The notes under the pieces were generated by a model that searched no databases, was not told the DNA's origin, and was given only the letters and a program-made list of their open reading frames with translations. A stretch of DNA of 23,184 nucleotides, from positions 1 to 23,184 of the IMG/VR virus record IMGVR_UViG_3300032213_003669, one strand, 5' to 3'. Below, one piece after another: positions 7,301-13,914 of this stretch. This DNA comes from a virus. The translations under genes were made by a program, and so were the position numbers. How positions within the stretch are numbered: the first letter of the stretch is position 1; the number at the start of each line of letters is the position of its first letter.

Positions 7301-8397
7301 ATTGCCCAGCGCAAAGTTCCGCTTGAAGTCGTGTCATCAAGGCTCGTAACAACTAGCGATGTTGAGGCAGGAATCGTAGTAGTTGTGGTGGTAGTAGATG
7401 TAGTGGTAGTAGAAGTAGTGGTAGTAGTGGTTTGAGCAACAGTGGTTGTGGTTGTAGTAGTAGGGGGAACCGTTGGGGCAGTTTCACTATTTGACGCAAC
7501 TCCGCCAAATGATGCGCAATTGTTTGAAATGCAACGGGTTGTTGAACCTGCCTCGCTGTCAATCATCAGCGCTGGAGGTAAACCTGAATCATCAAGGTTA
7601 AACGAAGCAAAACCAAGTTTATAAGTACCGCTTATAGAGACTTGATATGTTGAAGTTTGCCAACCCGTAGAGCCATAAGAATTCGTTGAGTAGTCGCCAG
7701 TGCCAGGATTGGTGAATCCAAGAAGTGCGTATTGCTTGACATAGTTGTTTACCGTTACTACTGGAGTGCCAGTAACAGTTACAGGAATGAGTGATGTGAT
7801 AGAGCCATCGTTAAAAGGAACATAGTCAGTTCCGACATAGTTCCACGCCATTGTGTAGGTCATGCCTGCCGTCAGTTCTACCTCACGAGTAATCCATGCT
7901 GCGTCTGTCGGTGTACCTTGACCGTTGCCTGACGCTTGCGCCTGCGATGTAAGCATGTTTTTAATTTCTGTTACCGAGCCAGCCGAAAGGCTCAAAGCAC
8001 TTGCCGCTTGGTCAAAAGTCTGTTCACCTTTGGGTTGAAGCAGAACAGCATTTGTTCCGTTATTAGGGGAGAATGTCCAACTGCCAGAAGCAACTGCTGA
8101 GGCGTAATACGGGCTAGACGGACTTCCAACAGCACCCCTAGAACCGTGAGTGAAAGTCCGAGAACCAGTAAATATGGTTACGCCACTACCGTTACCAGTG
8201 ATGGTGTTGCCCAATGTCCCAGACTGGCTTCCCTTGCTCCAGCCCGTAAATGTTCCATCCTCAAACCCAGTGTTGGGGATGGTGGCTGCTTGAGCTGGTG
8301 TGACAGGGCCAACCAAAACCCAAACCCAAGCCGAGACAACAGCCAGAGCAACAAGTTTTCTGCCAAAAGATCCAAGTTTTGCAATAGAGAAAGCCAT
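4372..8397 (-). CDS. Giant multidomain surface protein, exported and membrane-anchored
   Basis: 1,341 aa. Signal peptide 1-37 (basic start, hydrophobic core, cleavage after PVTPAQA). Residues about 38-305 look like a beta-rich binding domain (GFEDGTFTGW start, paired with CISNNC late). A poly-Thr linker spans about 309-341. Residues about 342-655 are rich in N, G, S and T with N-N-x-[IF] turns, typical of a parallel beta-helix. About 659-770 is FnIII-like (PVTNLTAVANADGSVDLDWD). A second poly-Thr linker (about 774-790) and a P/E/T-rich stretch (to about 866) lead to 17-residue helical repeats (881-1101, degenerate to about 1165). The C-terminus has three membrane segments (about 1204-1226, 1290-1311, 1318-1335) and three Gly-Pro-Thr triplets near 1230. 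The ATG at 8397 fits the signal peptide; the in-frame GTG at 8439 would overlap the promoter motif. This is bacterial cell-surface architecture, not a virion protein. Role inferred: altering the infected cell's surface. Confidence 0.85.
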   Translation of the reverse strand: MAFSIAKLGSFGRKLVALAVVSAWVWVLVGPVTPAQAATIPNTGFEDGTFTGWSKGSQSGTLGNTITGNGSGVTIFTGSRTFTHGSRGAVGSPSSPYYASAVASGSWTFSPNNGTNAVLLQPKGEQTFDQAASALSLSAGSVTEIKNMLTSQAQASGNGQGTPTDAAWITREVELTAGMTYTMAWNYVGTDYVPFNDGSITSLIPVTVTGTPVVTVNNYVKQYALLGFTNPGTGDYSTNSYGSTGWQTSTYQVSISGTYKLGFASFNLDDSGLPPALMIDSEAGSTTRCISNNCASFGGVASNSETAPTVPPTTTTTTTVAQTTTTTTSTTTTSTTTTTTTIPASTSLVVTSLDDTTSSGTLRWAITQANATAGGIYDSITFNVNGTITLTSALPQITQNLTVTGNGRTQTIIDGNNLYRPFNIASTKSLTISNMTLKQGQATNGGLIFNGSGTLSATNIRFTGMSGGSAVFNNNNGSVSTLTNTTFDYLYVGIAGDYGSTPSALSQTDSDYTNRTYVYDSVFSNNTYGISGQRFFKINNTEFSNNSTGASLNGLNRQQVTNSVFTSNGTGVYFSSWIPTTWTPGAGNQTVSGNTFNGNTTAIQFANNWNNGSSVYNGVSSNSFSTASGNTFGTTAQNTNNFSGSGYVESNNTITAAYLNPVTNLTAVANADGSVDLDWDASAASNCVIYGYSVSFYDLTVIGGAQSGGWGVWTNQGTNYSLSTGMFSGSNPVTTGYGPVRFGIKAMTAGCAGVGTGSCTYGPEVTIDATVLDPTPVTTTTSTTTTTSTTVVPVVVTPPDDTTVPLPQYPEPETESTTVTLPTETLPETELPTVTIPEEWESTETTLLPIEVDPTETETVVVIIPPDDYTVTDIEDNEPITTAILDNILENTFTTDIEADEVGAVLDTLLGAELTDTQFDNVLEAVFTEDVSADVFTEALTTMLDADLTSAQLTAVLDSAFSEDTSAENMVSALESIFDGPLSSGDLDKVMDAVFDEDISVADTMTVLGDLLETNLSQAETEAIFDSVFDDDLSDAETIDLIVDVLKDGLTAENLGAALGAVFDEEVSTEVLIETFTAVLGNELDADSVGVIVDVLESDSITNDQVSQVVDLIVNQDGGVSGEQATELATSAKVLESIDGDQATEVFDAIVVAEVSEEAGAQIAEALAGATTDVKESFEEEINVFAGVFDTYVAIGSSVNVGVRRSVIAVNLVAAAVASAAIIGGGAGSSGPTGPTGPTAPRQDTAVRKEDEQEGGEIAGDGPDWIKNLSIYRYENGEKIMDWKKFLTKFSYGVLGLGFTLAGSTVLYFTLSGLTQQIAFWSTLIAFSGAMYLHMKEPDGE
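5095..5757 (-). repeat. Thirteen tandem 51-base units encoding 17-residue helical repeats
   Basis: Within the surface-protein gene, codons for residues 881-1101 fall into thirteen consecutive units of exactly 17 residues with no indels. Examples are TDTQFDNVLEAVFTEDV (5605-5655) and SAENMVSALESIFDGPL (5452-5502). The common pattern is helix-forming S/T-x-x-x-hydrophobic..., V/L-hydrophobic pairs and an acidic end. Even-numbered units tend to carry Phe plus an acidic triplet (FTED, FSED, FDED, FDDD, FDEE) and odd ones Leu, giving a 34-residue superperiod. More degenerate units continue to about 4900. DNA identity between units is low, so the repeats are old or under strong protein-level selection. 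Confidence 0.85.
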
Positions 8398-8437
8398 TAT
8401 TCGGAACCTGATCCCCATCATGCCGAGATGTACTGGC

Positions 8438-8451
8438 ACAATTTTACACTA
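8438..8451 (-). promoter_or_regulatory. Candidate late promoter of the surface-protein gene
   Basis: The minus strand reads TAGTGTAAAATTGT about 41 bases before the ATG at 8397. It shares TAGTGTAWAATT with the motif before the endolysin and GTAAAATTG with the motif before the 203-aa fibre gene. No clear -35 is visible. Its position argues for translation starting at 8397 rather than at the GTG at 8439, which lies inside the motif. Confidence 0.5.
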
Positions 8452-8466
8452 GAACAGGTTCCCGAA

Positions 8467-8482
8467 GTGAGGGCTACCTCAC
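8467..8482. terminator. Intergenic hairpin, possible terminator
   Basis: A perfect 6-bp stem (GTGAGG / CCTCAC) around a GCTA loop, with AAAATTTTT on its right side. It sits 8 bases beyond the stop of the zinc-ribbon gene and before the promoter motif of the surface-protein gene, where a terminator would be expected. On the minus strand the bases after the stem are TTCGGG rather than a T run, so as a minus-strand terminator it is weak. The T run follows it only on the plus strand. Confidence 0.35.
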
Positions 8483-8489
8483 AAAATTT

Positions 8490-8651
8490 TTACCACTTCC
8501 CTATTGGGCAAACAGCTTCCTTTAGGTGTGTCTTTACGCGCATGAAACAACCACACTCTTTGCACTGTCCAGTTGGCTTAAAGAAACGTGGACAGCTAAC
8601 ACACATTTCCCAACGCTTCTTTTGCATTTCCGCTTTTTCTGTATCAGCCAT
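8490..8651 (-). CDS. Small zinc-ribbon-like protein (CGCFM family)
   Basis: 53 aa from ATG 8651. The cysteine pattern is C-V-S-C-P...GQ-C-K-E-C-G-C-F-M...KT-x-L-x-x-A-x-C-P-x-G-K-W. Two CxxC pairs and a closing C-P would bind one zinc. I recall the CGCFM...KT.L..A.CP.GKW signature from short proteins of T4-like cyanophages and other marine myophages, of unknown function. A longer reading from 8729 would lie entirely inside the upstream gene. The start at 8651 overlaps that gene by 8 bases, the usual spacing here. It is the last gene of its unit, just before a hairpin. Confidence 0.8.
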   Translation of the reverse strand: MADTEKAEMQKKRWEMCVSCPRFFKPTGQCKECGCFMRVKTHLKEAVCPIGKW

Positions 8652-8985
8652 GTTGGTGTGCGGTTCCTTCGTTTGTTGCTTCGGCTTCCTGTACGGCACG
8701 AAGGTAACCCATCCATTGATGTTGCACAAACTGGTTGAATGTCATAAACATGTTTGTCACAGAATAGATTTTTTGTGGCGTTGGCATAAAGTTCATTTTT
8801 ATGCCTTCAAGGTATTCGGCGAAAGATTTCTCTATTTCGGCGACAATATGCTCTTTGATCTTGTCAGGCAGCGTTGGATCTTTTATGAACTCGTCTATAA
8901 GATCTTGTGAGTCGTTGACTGTGATGTATTTGTCGCCAGATACGATAATCGGGCCGATAGTTGTGGAGATTATTGTTGCTGACAT
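8644..8985 (-). CDS. Hypothetical protein, 113 aa, virion-region
   Basis: 113 aa, soluble, no motif recognised. The N-terminus is a short beta-rich stretch with isoleucines (MSATIISTTIGPIIVSGDKY) that reads like a virion or fibre-end segment. The remainder is mostly helical and acidic (EFIKDPTLPDKIKEHIVAEI, EKSFAEYLEGIK) with an aromatic and methionine-rich patch (NMFMTFNQFVQHQWMGYL). It ends in a His-containing tail. It starts 12 bases after the stop of the Cys-rich fibre gene and overlaps the zinc-ribbon gene. By position it may be a fibre chaperone or assembly protein, but nothing in the sequence proves this. Confidence 0.65.
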   Translation of the reverse strand: MSATIISTTIGPIIVSGDKYITVNDSQDLIDEFIKDPTLPDKIKEHIVAEIEKSFAEYLEGIKMNFMPTPQKIYSVTNMFMTFNQFVQHQWMGYLRAVQEAEATNEGTAHQHG

Positions 8986-8997
8986 GAATCCTCGTCT

Positions 8998-10491
8998 TTA
9001 CGGGTATGGGGCGTAGGAGAAGTTGTCAAAACCTTCACCTGGGCTTCCAGAGCTGAAACCTTCAACATATCCTATACCAAAGTATTTGCCCTCTTCGGCA
9101 CCTGAAACCACACCTACATAAGACATGAGGGTTCCGCCACTTGAAAGCTGACCCGTCACCTGTATTGATCCGTTATTTGTTAATACTTGGATGTAGTTCA
9201 TAAACACCGAAGCCGAGCCAGTTGTGACAACGTTTGTTTGCGCAACATGTGAAACCGTATTGTAGTCTTCCACTTTTTTTATGATGATTTTGTGATTGTA
9301 GTTTGTTCCAGATGTTGCAGCATAGCTTGCTGGGTATACGCATGTTGTGCCCGAAAGGCTAACCACCGATGTGTTGGTTGGACACGAATACGATGTTGAT
9401 GCAGATGCGGCGTAGTTGCCAGGGAAAACACAGGTTGTCCCTGAAAGACTTCCACCTGATGGGCAGGAGTATGTGGTTCCGGTTGCGGTGCAGGCGTATT
9501 GACATTTTGTTCCAACCAAGGTTCCGCCTGATGGACAGGTTCTTTCAGTGTATACCGCCGTACCAAGACCGTACCAGTGGATTGGTACGGTCTGGCATGG
9601 GTCCAAACCTGTTACGCAGGCGTTCCCAACTTTTGTCCCCCCTGGTGCGCCAGATGTTGGTGAGCATGATCCGTTGACTGGAGTCCCAAGGTACACGGTG
9701 TACTTTTGGCAGCCACCGCAGCCGCAGCATTGCCACGGTTGGCAACTCGCCCCACAGTTGCAACCACCATAATCGGCAACATCGCAGCCAGTATAATCTG
9801 GGACAGCCGCACCGTTGCATGCATACCCTAGAAGATCACCACCAGAAGAATCATATTCGCAGGTTGTGGGAATACTGTACGGTGTTCCAGTTGCCGCATA
9901 GCTTCCTGGGAAAACACAGGTAGTTCCAGAAAGCGAACCACCCGAAGGACACGAATACGATGTGCTTCCGGTGGCGCTGTAGTTTGCTGGATAAACACAT
10001 GTCGTTCCAGAAAGTGTTGCTATGCCAGAGTTTGTGTTACACGAATATCCAACCGATGTTGCCATCTGATTGGCGGCAATATAGTAGTTGTTGACATCTT
10101 GACCCCAAAAAACTAGTCCCCAACCAAAGTTTGTTGAAGCTGTTGCCGCTGCTGGGCCAGCCTGAACGACAGCATTAGGTGTATTTGTTTTTATTACCGC
10201 AACAGGGTTGTAAACATAGTTCGTCACCGTCTGATAACACAAACCACTTATGAGGGTTGTGCCACCAGAACATATCTGCACACCACCAGGACCTGTTGTT
10301 GGAGCCGAAACGGGAACTAGATACGAGTAGGACGGATCCATCCATGCCGTATTGGATCGGATTTCCCAATCACCACGCCATTCAATCCACTTCTGATCAG
10401 CACCAAGCGTTGTTGAGTTCGCACGGTTGAAACTATCTGAAAATGCTGGCAGTATTTCGCCAGAATCCGCATCATTGATACCGAGGATCAT
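8998..10491 (-). CDS. Cys-rich tail fibre / receptor-binding protein
   Basis: 497 aa. The two ends together look like one ConA/laminin-G-like beta-sandwich: an N-terminal half (FSDSFNRANSTTLG, GDWEIRSNTAW, NFGWGLVFWGQDVNNYYIA) and a C-terminal half (IQVLTNNGSIQVTG, KYFGIGYV, GFDNFSYAP). Between them (about 148-405) lies a large insert with some two dozen cysteines, built from a module like YSCPSGGSLSGTTCVFPG, present clearly four times, plus a degenerate copy and a dense Cys/Gly core (CCGCGGC). A further copy (CSGGTTLISGLC) sits in an earlier loop. There is no signal peptide, so disulfides would form only after release, or the cysteines bind metal. It is adjacent to another fibre gene with a 1-base gap. 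Probable role is host-surface recognition. Confidence 0.75.
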   Translation of the reverse strand: MILGINDADSGEILPAFSDSFNRANSTTLGADQKWIEWRGDWEIRSNTAWMDPSYSYLVPVSAPTTGPGGVQICSGGTTLISGLCYQTVTNYVYNPVAVIKTNTPNAVVQAGPAAATASTNFGWGLVFWGQDVNNYYIAANQMATSVGYSCNTNSGIATLSGTTCVYPANYSATGSTSYSCPSGGSLSGTTCVFPGSYAATGTPYSIPTTCEYDSSGGDLLGYACNGAAVPDYTGCDVADYGGCNCGASCQPWQCCGCGGCQKYTVYLGTPVNGSCSPTSGAPGGTKVGNACVTGLDPCQTVPIHWYGLGTAVYTERTCPSGGTLVGTKCQYACTATGTTYSCPSGGSLSGTTCVFPGNYAASASTSYSCPTNTSVVSLSGTTCVYPASYAATSGTNYNHKIIIKKVEDYNTVSHVAQTNVVTTGSASVFMNYIQVLTNNGSIQVTGQLSSGGTLMSYVGVVSGAEEGKYFGIGYVEGFSSGSPGEGFDNFSYAPYP

Positions 10492-10492
10492 G

Positions 10493-11104
10493 TTAGGCGG
10501 TGATGTTTCCGACCAAAACCCACGTGTCCACAGCGCGCTTTATTAGCGATGCGATAGCCCACTGACCGTTAAGTTTGTACTGACCCTCGTTGGCATTCAA
10601 AGTGACACCAACAGCCCCAACGACCGTTACTGTTCCTGTGCTTGTTTGCATAATGTCTATACGGTCACCAATAGAAAATGCTGCTGTCGCATTGGTTGGG
10701 ATTGTTAGTGTGATCGGCGATGATTCGTGGAGTTCTAGAAGTTTTGCTAGATCGGAAAGTATCAGCGTGTAACTTGCCGATGGGACAACTTTTCTAACCG
10801 AGTTGTATCCAGCTCGAGCAGGACCAGGGGCAAGTTTCACAGGTGTAACTTCTTCGTCACTGATTTGGGCGCCTACTTCTTCCCAGGCGGTAGTTGTGCC
10901 GTTGTAGAAGTACAGCTTCTTTTCATCGGCGAGATAGGAGAACATTCCATCAGCAAGTGCTGGCTGACCAACCCCGCCGTATGCGGATGACCGTGCGCCA
11001 GCATTGGCGAAATAGGCGATTGTCTGCTCCATCAAAAAAGTGTTGACCTGCTGGGCGGTGAGCACGCTCCCTGCGGTAAATAGTCTGATTCCTGCGCCGG
11101 ACAT
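10493..11104 (-). CDS. Tail fibre / tail-associated protein, 203 aa
   Basis: 203 aa. The N-terminal segment (GIRLFTAGSVLTAQQVNTFL, then MEQTIAYFANAGARSSAYGG and MFSYLADEKKLYFYNGT) is a module I know from tail-fibre and minor-tail proteins of several phages, with the W-rich Y-F-Y-N-G-T turn typical of it. The C-terminal segment (YTLILSDLAKLLEL, ITLTIPTNATAAFSIGDRID, VTLNANEGQYKLNGQWA) is a common beta-structured fibre module. No export signal. It is the first gene of the unit running to 8490, with a promoter-like motif about 33 bases before its ATG. The ribosome site is weak (GGGGTG). It is probably a structural adaptor or fibre carrying the Cys-rich protein encoded just downstream. Confidence 0.8.
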   Translation of the reverse strand: MSGAGIRLFTAGSVLTAQQVNTFLMEQTIAYFANAGARSSAYGGVGQPALADGMFSYLADEKKLYFYNGTTTAWEEVGAQISDEEVTPVKLAPGPARAGYNSVRKVVPSASYTLILSDLAKLLELHESSPITLTIPTNATAAFSIGDRIDIMQTSTGTVTVVGAVGVTLNANEGQYKLNGQWAIASLIKRAVDTWVLVGNITA

Positions 11105-11134
11105 TGGGCACCCCGTTCTTGTGACGTGTTTGTG

Positions 11135-11150
11135 CCAATTTTACCATCTA
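11135..11150 (-). promoter_or_regulatory. Candidate late promoter of the fibre operon
   Basis: The minus strand reads TAGATGGTAAAATTGG, an extended -10 form (TG-G-TAAAAT) about 33 bases before the ATG at 11104. It shares GTAAAATTG with the motif before the surface-protein gene. As there, no -35 box is apparent. Function is inferred from position and from the recurrence of the motif. Confidence 0.45.
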
Positions 11151-11172
11151 ATGCCTAAACGGAATAAGAGGG

Positions 11173-11973
11173 CTACTCTGCCAAGATGGTTCGCATATAC
11201 TGTGCCATTAGTCCTGGAAATTTGATTCTTCCCAAATGTGTCAGAGGGATTGTTGGATCAGTCCATATTTCTCCACCAATATCTTGCCAATATCGGCAGA
11301 ATCCGTAATCCTCTGACAGGAACCTTCCATCCGAAACGAACGAGTTGAACAGAGCATAAGTGTTGGCCATCTCGGCTGTGTTCAGGACACCAGTGTCGTC
11401 GGTATATTTGAGGTGCGGATACGCGGTAAACAGTTTCTCTATTGCTTCCCGTTTGATAAGCATGAATCCGGTTCCTGCGTCCACGACCGAAAGTGCACCT
11501 TTGTCCACCTTGATTTCTTTTTGGCCGCTGGTAACAGGGTTCACAACAAATCGCACAGATTGCTGGAGTAGTTCATTGGGTTGAACATCCTGTTTGGCGA
11601 GATCAGCGACCTTTGTCCAATCAATCTCTTTTATCGGGTATGAACCAGTAATGATGTCTTTGTCATGCCATAGCAATTTCACGATCGCATCACGTTTAAA
11701 TCCAATATCCGCATCTATGAACATGAGGTGTGTGTAATCACCCAAAGCCATAAACTTGGAGACAAGCGTATTTCGGGCGCGACTTATCAGCGAATCAGTC
11801 AGGGTGCTTACAGAGAACTTGATTCCCGCCTGCGCATAGAACACGGCGGTATCTAATAGCGACATCATCGTCGTTTCGCTGACCTGCTGGTCGTAGCACG
11901 GTATGGCAATGAGGATTTTCCACGACCCGATTTGTTCTTTGGAAATTTTTACTTTTTCGGTTGTTTCAAACAT
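11173..11973 (-). CDS. GT-A fold glycosyltransferase
   Basis: 266 aa. Starts with ILIAIPCYDQQVSETTMMSL (about 20-39), the first strand and nucleotide-binding turn of GT-A enzymes. LISRARNTLVSKF (about 62-74) follows, then MFIDADIGF with the D87-A-D89 metal-binding DxD motif. Later conserved features are DAGTGFMLIKREAIEKLF (acceptor/strand region) and FLSEDYGFCRYWQDIGGEIW, where E-D is a likely base. These fit the family-2-like glycosyltransferases found in T4-like marine phages. It is cytosolic with no membrane anchor. It lies between fibre genes and the halogenase cassette, so a virion adhesin or a host surface glycan are both plausible targets. The start ATG at 11973 is 4 bases from the stop of the upstream membrane-protein gene. 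Confidence 0.88.
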   Translation of the reverse strand: MFETTEKVKISKEQIGSWKILIAIPCYDQQVSETTMMSLLDTAVFYAQAGIKFSVSTLTDSLISRARNTLVSKFMALGDYTHLMFIDADIGFKRDAIVKLLWHDKDIITGSYPIKEIDWTKVADLAKQDVQPNELLQQSVRFVVNPVTSGQKEIKVDKGALSVVDAGTGFMLIKREAIEKLFTAYPHLKYTDDTGVLNTAEMANTYALFNSFVSDGRFLSEDYGFCRYWQDIGGEIWTDPTIPLTHLGRIKFPGLMAQYMRTILAE

Positions 11974-11977
11974 GCGC

Positions 11978-12265
11978 TTAGTTTAGGAAATGTTTCGCTA
12001 ATGCGAGTGTCGCGAGTATGCTCCAGCCGATATTGAACCAAATTATTGTTGGTAGTGTCTTTATTGTTGAGGTAATAATTAGAGACATACTAGAAATAAG
12101 GGCGAATATGTATAGCCACCAAATCTGCTTGCCCCAAATAAGGCCAGGGAAAATAATCATTAGCTTCACGCTGAACGACGCAAACTCAATCGTATTCACC
12201 TTCGTCCAATAGACACGATTAGTCATCGGTTTGGTAACCCTTACAATATCTCCAAGATTCACCAT
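11978..12265 (-). CDS. Small three-TM membrane protein
   Basis: 95 aa. After a short charged start (MVNLGDIVRVTKPMTNRVYW) there are three hydrophobic segments at about 30-42, 48-66 and 70-91, rich in Ile, Leu and Trp (IWWLYIFALISSMSLIITST; IIWFNIGWSILATLALA). No family is recognised. AAAGGA lies 6 bases before the ATG. It is divergent from the halogenase gene, with only 53 bases between start codons, and coupled to the glycosyltransferase gene. It could be a membrane partner for the glycosyltransferase, as in prophage glucosylation modules with flippase-like proteins, but it is shorter than those and the link is only positional. Confidence 0.65.
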   Translation of the reverse strand: MVNLGDIVRVTKPMTNRVYWTKVNTIEFASFSVKLMIIFPGLIWGKQIWWLYIFALISSMSLIITSTIKTLPTIIWFNIGWSILATLALAKHFLN

Positions 12266-12318
12266 GAGTCCTTTCCGTTATAAATGTAATGCTAATCTAC
12301 AGCACGGAGGGAACAAGA
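12266..12318. promoter_or_regulatory. Divergent promoter region between membrane-protein and halogenase genes
   Basis: 53 bases holding the 5' ends of both units. On the plus strand TATAAATG at 12279-12286, close to the T4-type late consensus TATAAATA, lies 33 bases before the halogenase ATG, and GGAGG lies about 8 bases before it. On the minus strand TTATAA overlaps the same bases, with AAAGGA before the ATG at 12265. The two promoters therefore probably overlap; no start site is proven. Confidence 0.45.
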
Positions 12319-13914
12319 ATGTCCGAAGAGATAAACAAGATTGTTGTTGTCGGCGGTGGATCGGCGGGCTGGATGACTGCAGCATACCTGATCAAGGCGT
12401 TTCCAGAAAAAGAAATTGTAACCATTGAAAGCCCTGATGTATCTATCATCGGAGTTGGCGAAAGCACGCTAGGCGGAATCAACGACTTCACGCGGTTTCT
12501 CGGGATAGACGAAAAAGACTTCCTTGCTTACACCGACGGCTCGTACAAAATGAGCATCAAATTTACCGATTTCTATATGAAGGATGCCGGCGCTTTCCAC
12601 TATCCGTTCGGACACCCACACATCAAAGACATCCCAGGTGGGCTTGCGGCATGGTTCCACAAGAAAGCTTTATATCCTGAAACACCAATAACGGACTTCG
12701 TAAACTGCTACTTCCCGTCCGCGGCACTTTATGAACAAAACAAATTCTCACTAAACCGATACGGAATATTTGACTCGTACGACCCTGACTACGATGTTGC
12801 GTACCACTTTGACGCAACAAAATTTGGTGCTTGGTTACGTGACAGATACAGCATTCCCCGCGGAGTGAAACTAATACGCGGAACAGTGCGCGATGTAATA
12901 CCTGGGGAGAACGGTGTAGGGGCATTAGTCCTAAATGACGGTGAACGGATCACGGCTGATCTGTTTATAGACTGCACAGGCTTCCGATCAATCCTTTTGT
13001 CCGAATTCCTCAAAGAGCCGTTCGTTTCATACAAGCACATACTGCCAAATAACCGTGCGTGGGCAACTCGCATCCCATACATAAACAAGACCCGTGAACT
13101 CGAGCCTTACACAAACTCAATAGCGATCGGACACGGGTGGGTTTGGAACATTCCGTCATGGAACCGACTTGGCACAGGGTATGTCTACAGCGATGAATAC
13201 ATTGAGCCAGAAGACGCCAAAGAAGAATTCAAGCAATACCTGATGTCCGACAAGATCCTCTACCCACGCACCCGTGAACAAGTAGAAAACTTGGAATACA
13301 AAGACATCCCAATTCGTGTAGGGATTCATGAACGAACATGGGTGAAGAACGTTGTTGCAATCGGTCTGTCCGCAGGTTTCATAGAACCGCTTGAGAGCAA
13401 CGGCCTGTATACAGTCCATGAGTTCTTGCGCATATTGGGAAAAACATTACTGCGACCAAAAGTAAACAAACTTGACAAAGATCTTTACTGCTCACAGACA
13501 AGACACATGTACGACGGTTTTGCCCACTTCGTGTCACAACATTATTCGTTGAGCCTTCGCGACGACACCAACTACTGGAAAGCGAACTCCGAGCGAACGT
13601 ACGACGAGAACATGATCAACCTCATACCAACGCAATCTGGCGAGTATTACGACATGAGGATCCGTAAATACAGGACGAACGAATCCGACAACATCGCTGG
13701 GATCACCTACATCTCGGTAGGAATGAACTACTTCTATATGGATCGGATCACATCCGAGCTAAGACAGCTCAGTGACCGGTACGACCACAAAATCGCATTC
13801 CAAGATGTATTCAACGAATTAGAAAACAGAAAGAAACGATGGTGGAAAGCGGCCGAAGACAAGCCAACCCTCCACAAGTACCTCTCAAATAACATATATG
13901 AAGGAGAAATGTAA
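12319..13914 (+). CDS. Flavin-dependent (tryptophan-type) halogenase
   Basis: 531 aa, normal length for the family. The FAD-binding motif GGGSAGW is at 12-18. K77 in GSYKMSIKF sits where PrnA has its catalytic Lys79. W274-V-W-N-I-P279 is the WxWxIP signature that separates halogenases from monooxygenases. FIEPLES at 354-360 carries the conserved Glu/Ser pair of the active site. These enzymes use FADH2, O2 and halide to make hypohalous acid, which a Lys channels onto an aromatic substrate. A viral member, VirX1 of a cyanophage, is known to iodinate many substrates. No flavin reductase is in view, so host FADH2 is likely used. The ATG at 12319 has GGAGG upstream; an in-frame start 30 bases earlier lacks one. 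It is the first gene of an inverted three-gene cassette. The substrate is unknown. Confidence 0.93.
   Translation: MSEEINKIVVVGGGSAGWMTAAYLIKAFPEKEIVTIESPDVSIIGVGESTLGGINDFTRFLGIDEKDFLAYTDGSYKMSIKFTDFYMKDAGAFHYPFGHPHIKDIPGGLAAWFHKKALYPETPITDFVNCYFPSAALYEQNKFSLNRYGIFDSYDPDYDVAYHFDATKFGAWLRDRYSIPRGVKLIRGTVRDVIPGENGVGALVLNDGERITADLFIDCTGFRSILLSEFLKEPFVSYKHILPNNRAWATRIPYINKTRELEPYTNSIAIGHGWVWNIPSWNRLGTGYVYSDEYIEPEDAKEEFKQYLMSDKILYPRTREQVENLEYKDIPIRVGIHERTWVKNVVAIGLSAGFIEPLESNGLYTVHEFLRILGKTLLRPKVNKLDKDLYCSQTRHMYDGFAHFVSQHYSLSLRDDTNYWKANSERTYDENMINLIPTQSGEYYDMRIRKYRTNESDNIAGITYISVGMNYFYMDRITSELRQLSDRYDHKIAFQDVFNELENRKKRWWKAAEDKPTLHKYLSNNIYEGEM

Noticed and set aside
8998-10491. Diversity-generating retroelement acting on the Cys-rich fibre or the adhesins
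   Set aside because: No reverse transcriptase, template repeat or adenine-biased variable repeat is visible in the window.
12319-13914. Halogenase gene as a degraded or non-functional import
   Set aside because: Length, FAD motif, catalytic Lys, WxWxIP and EPLES segments are all intact, so it appears to be under selection.
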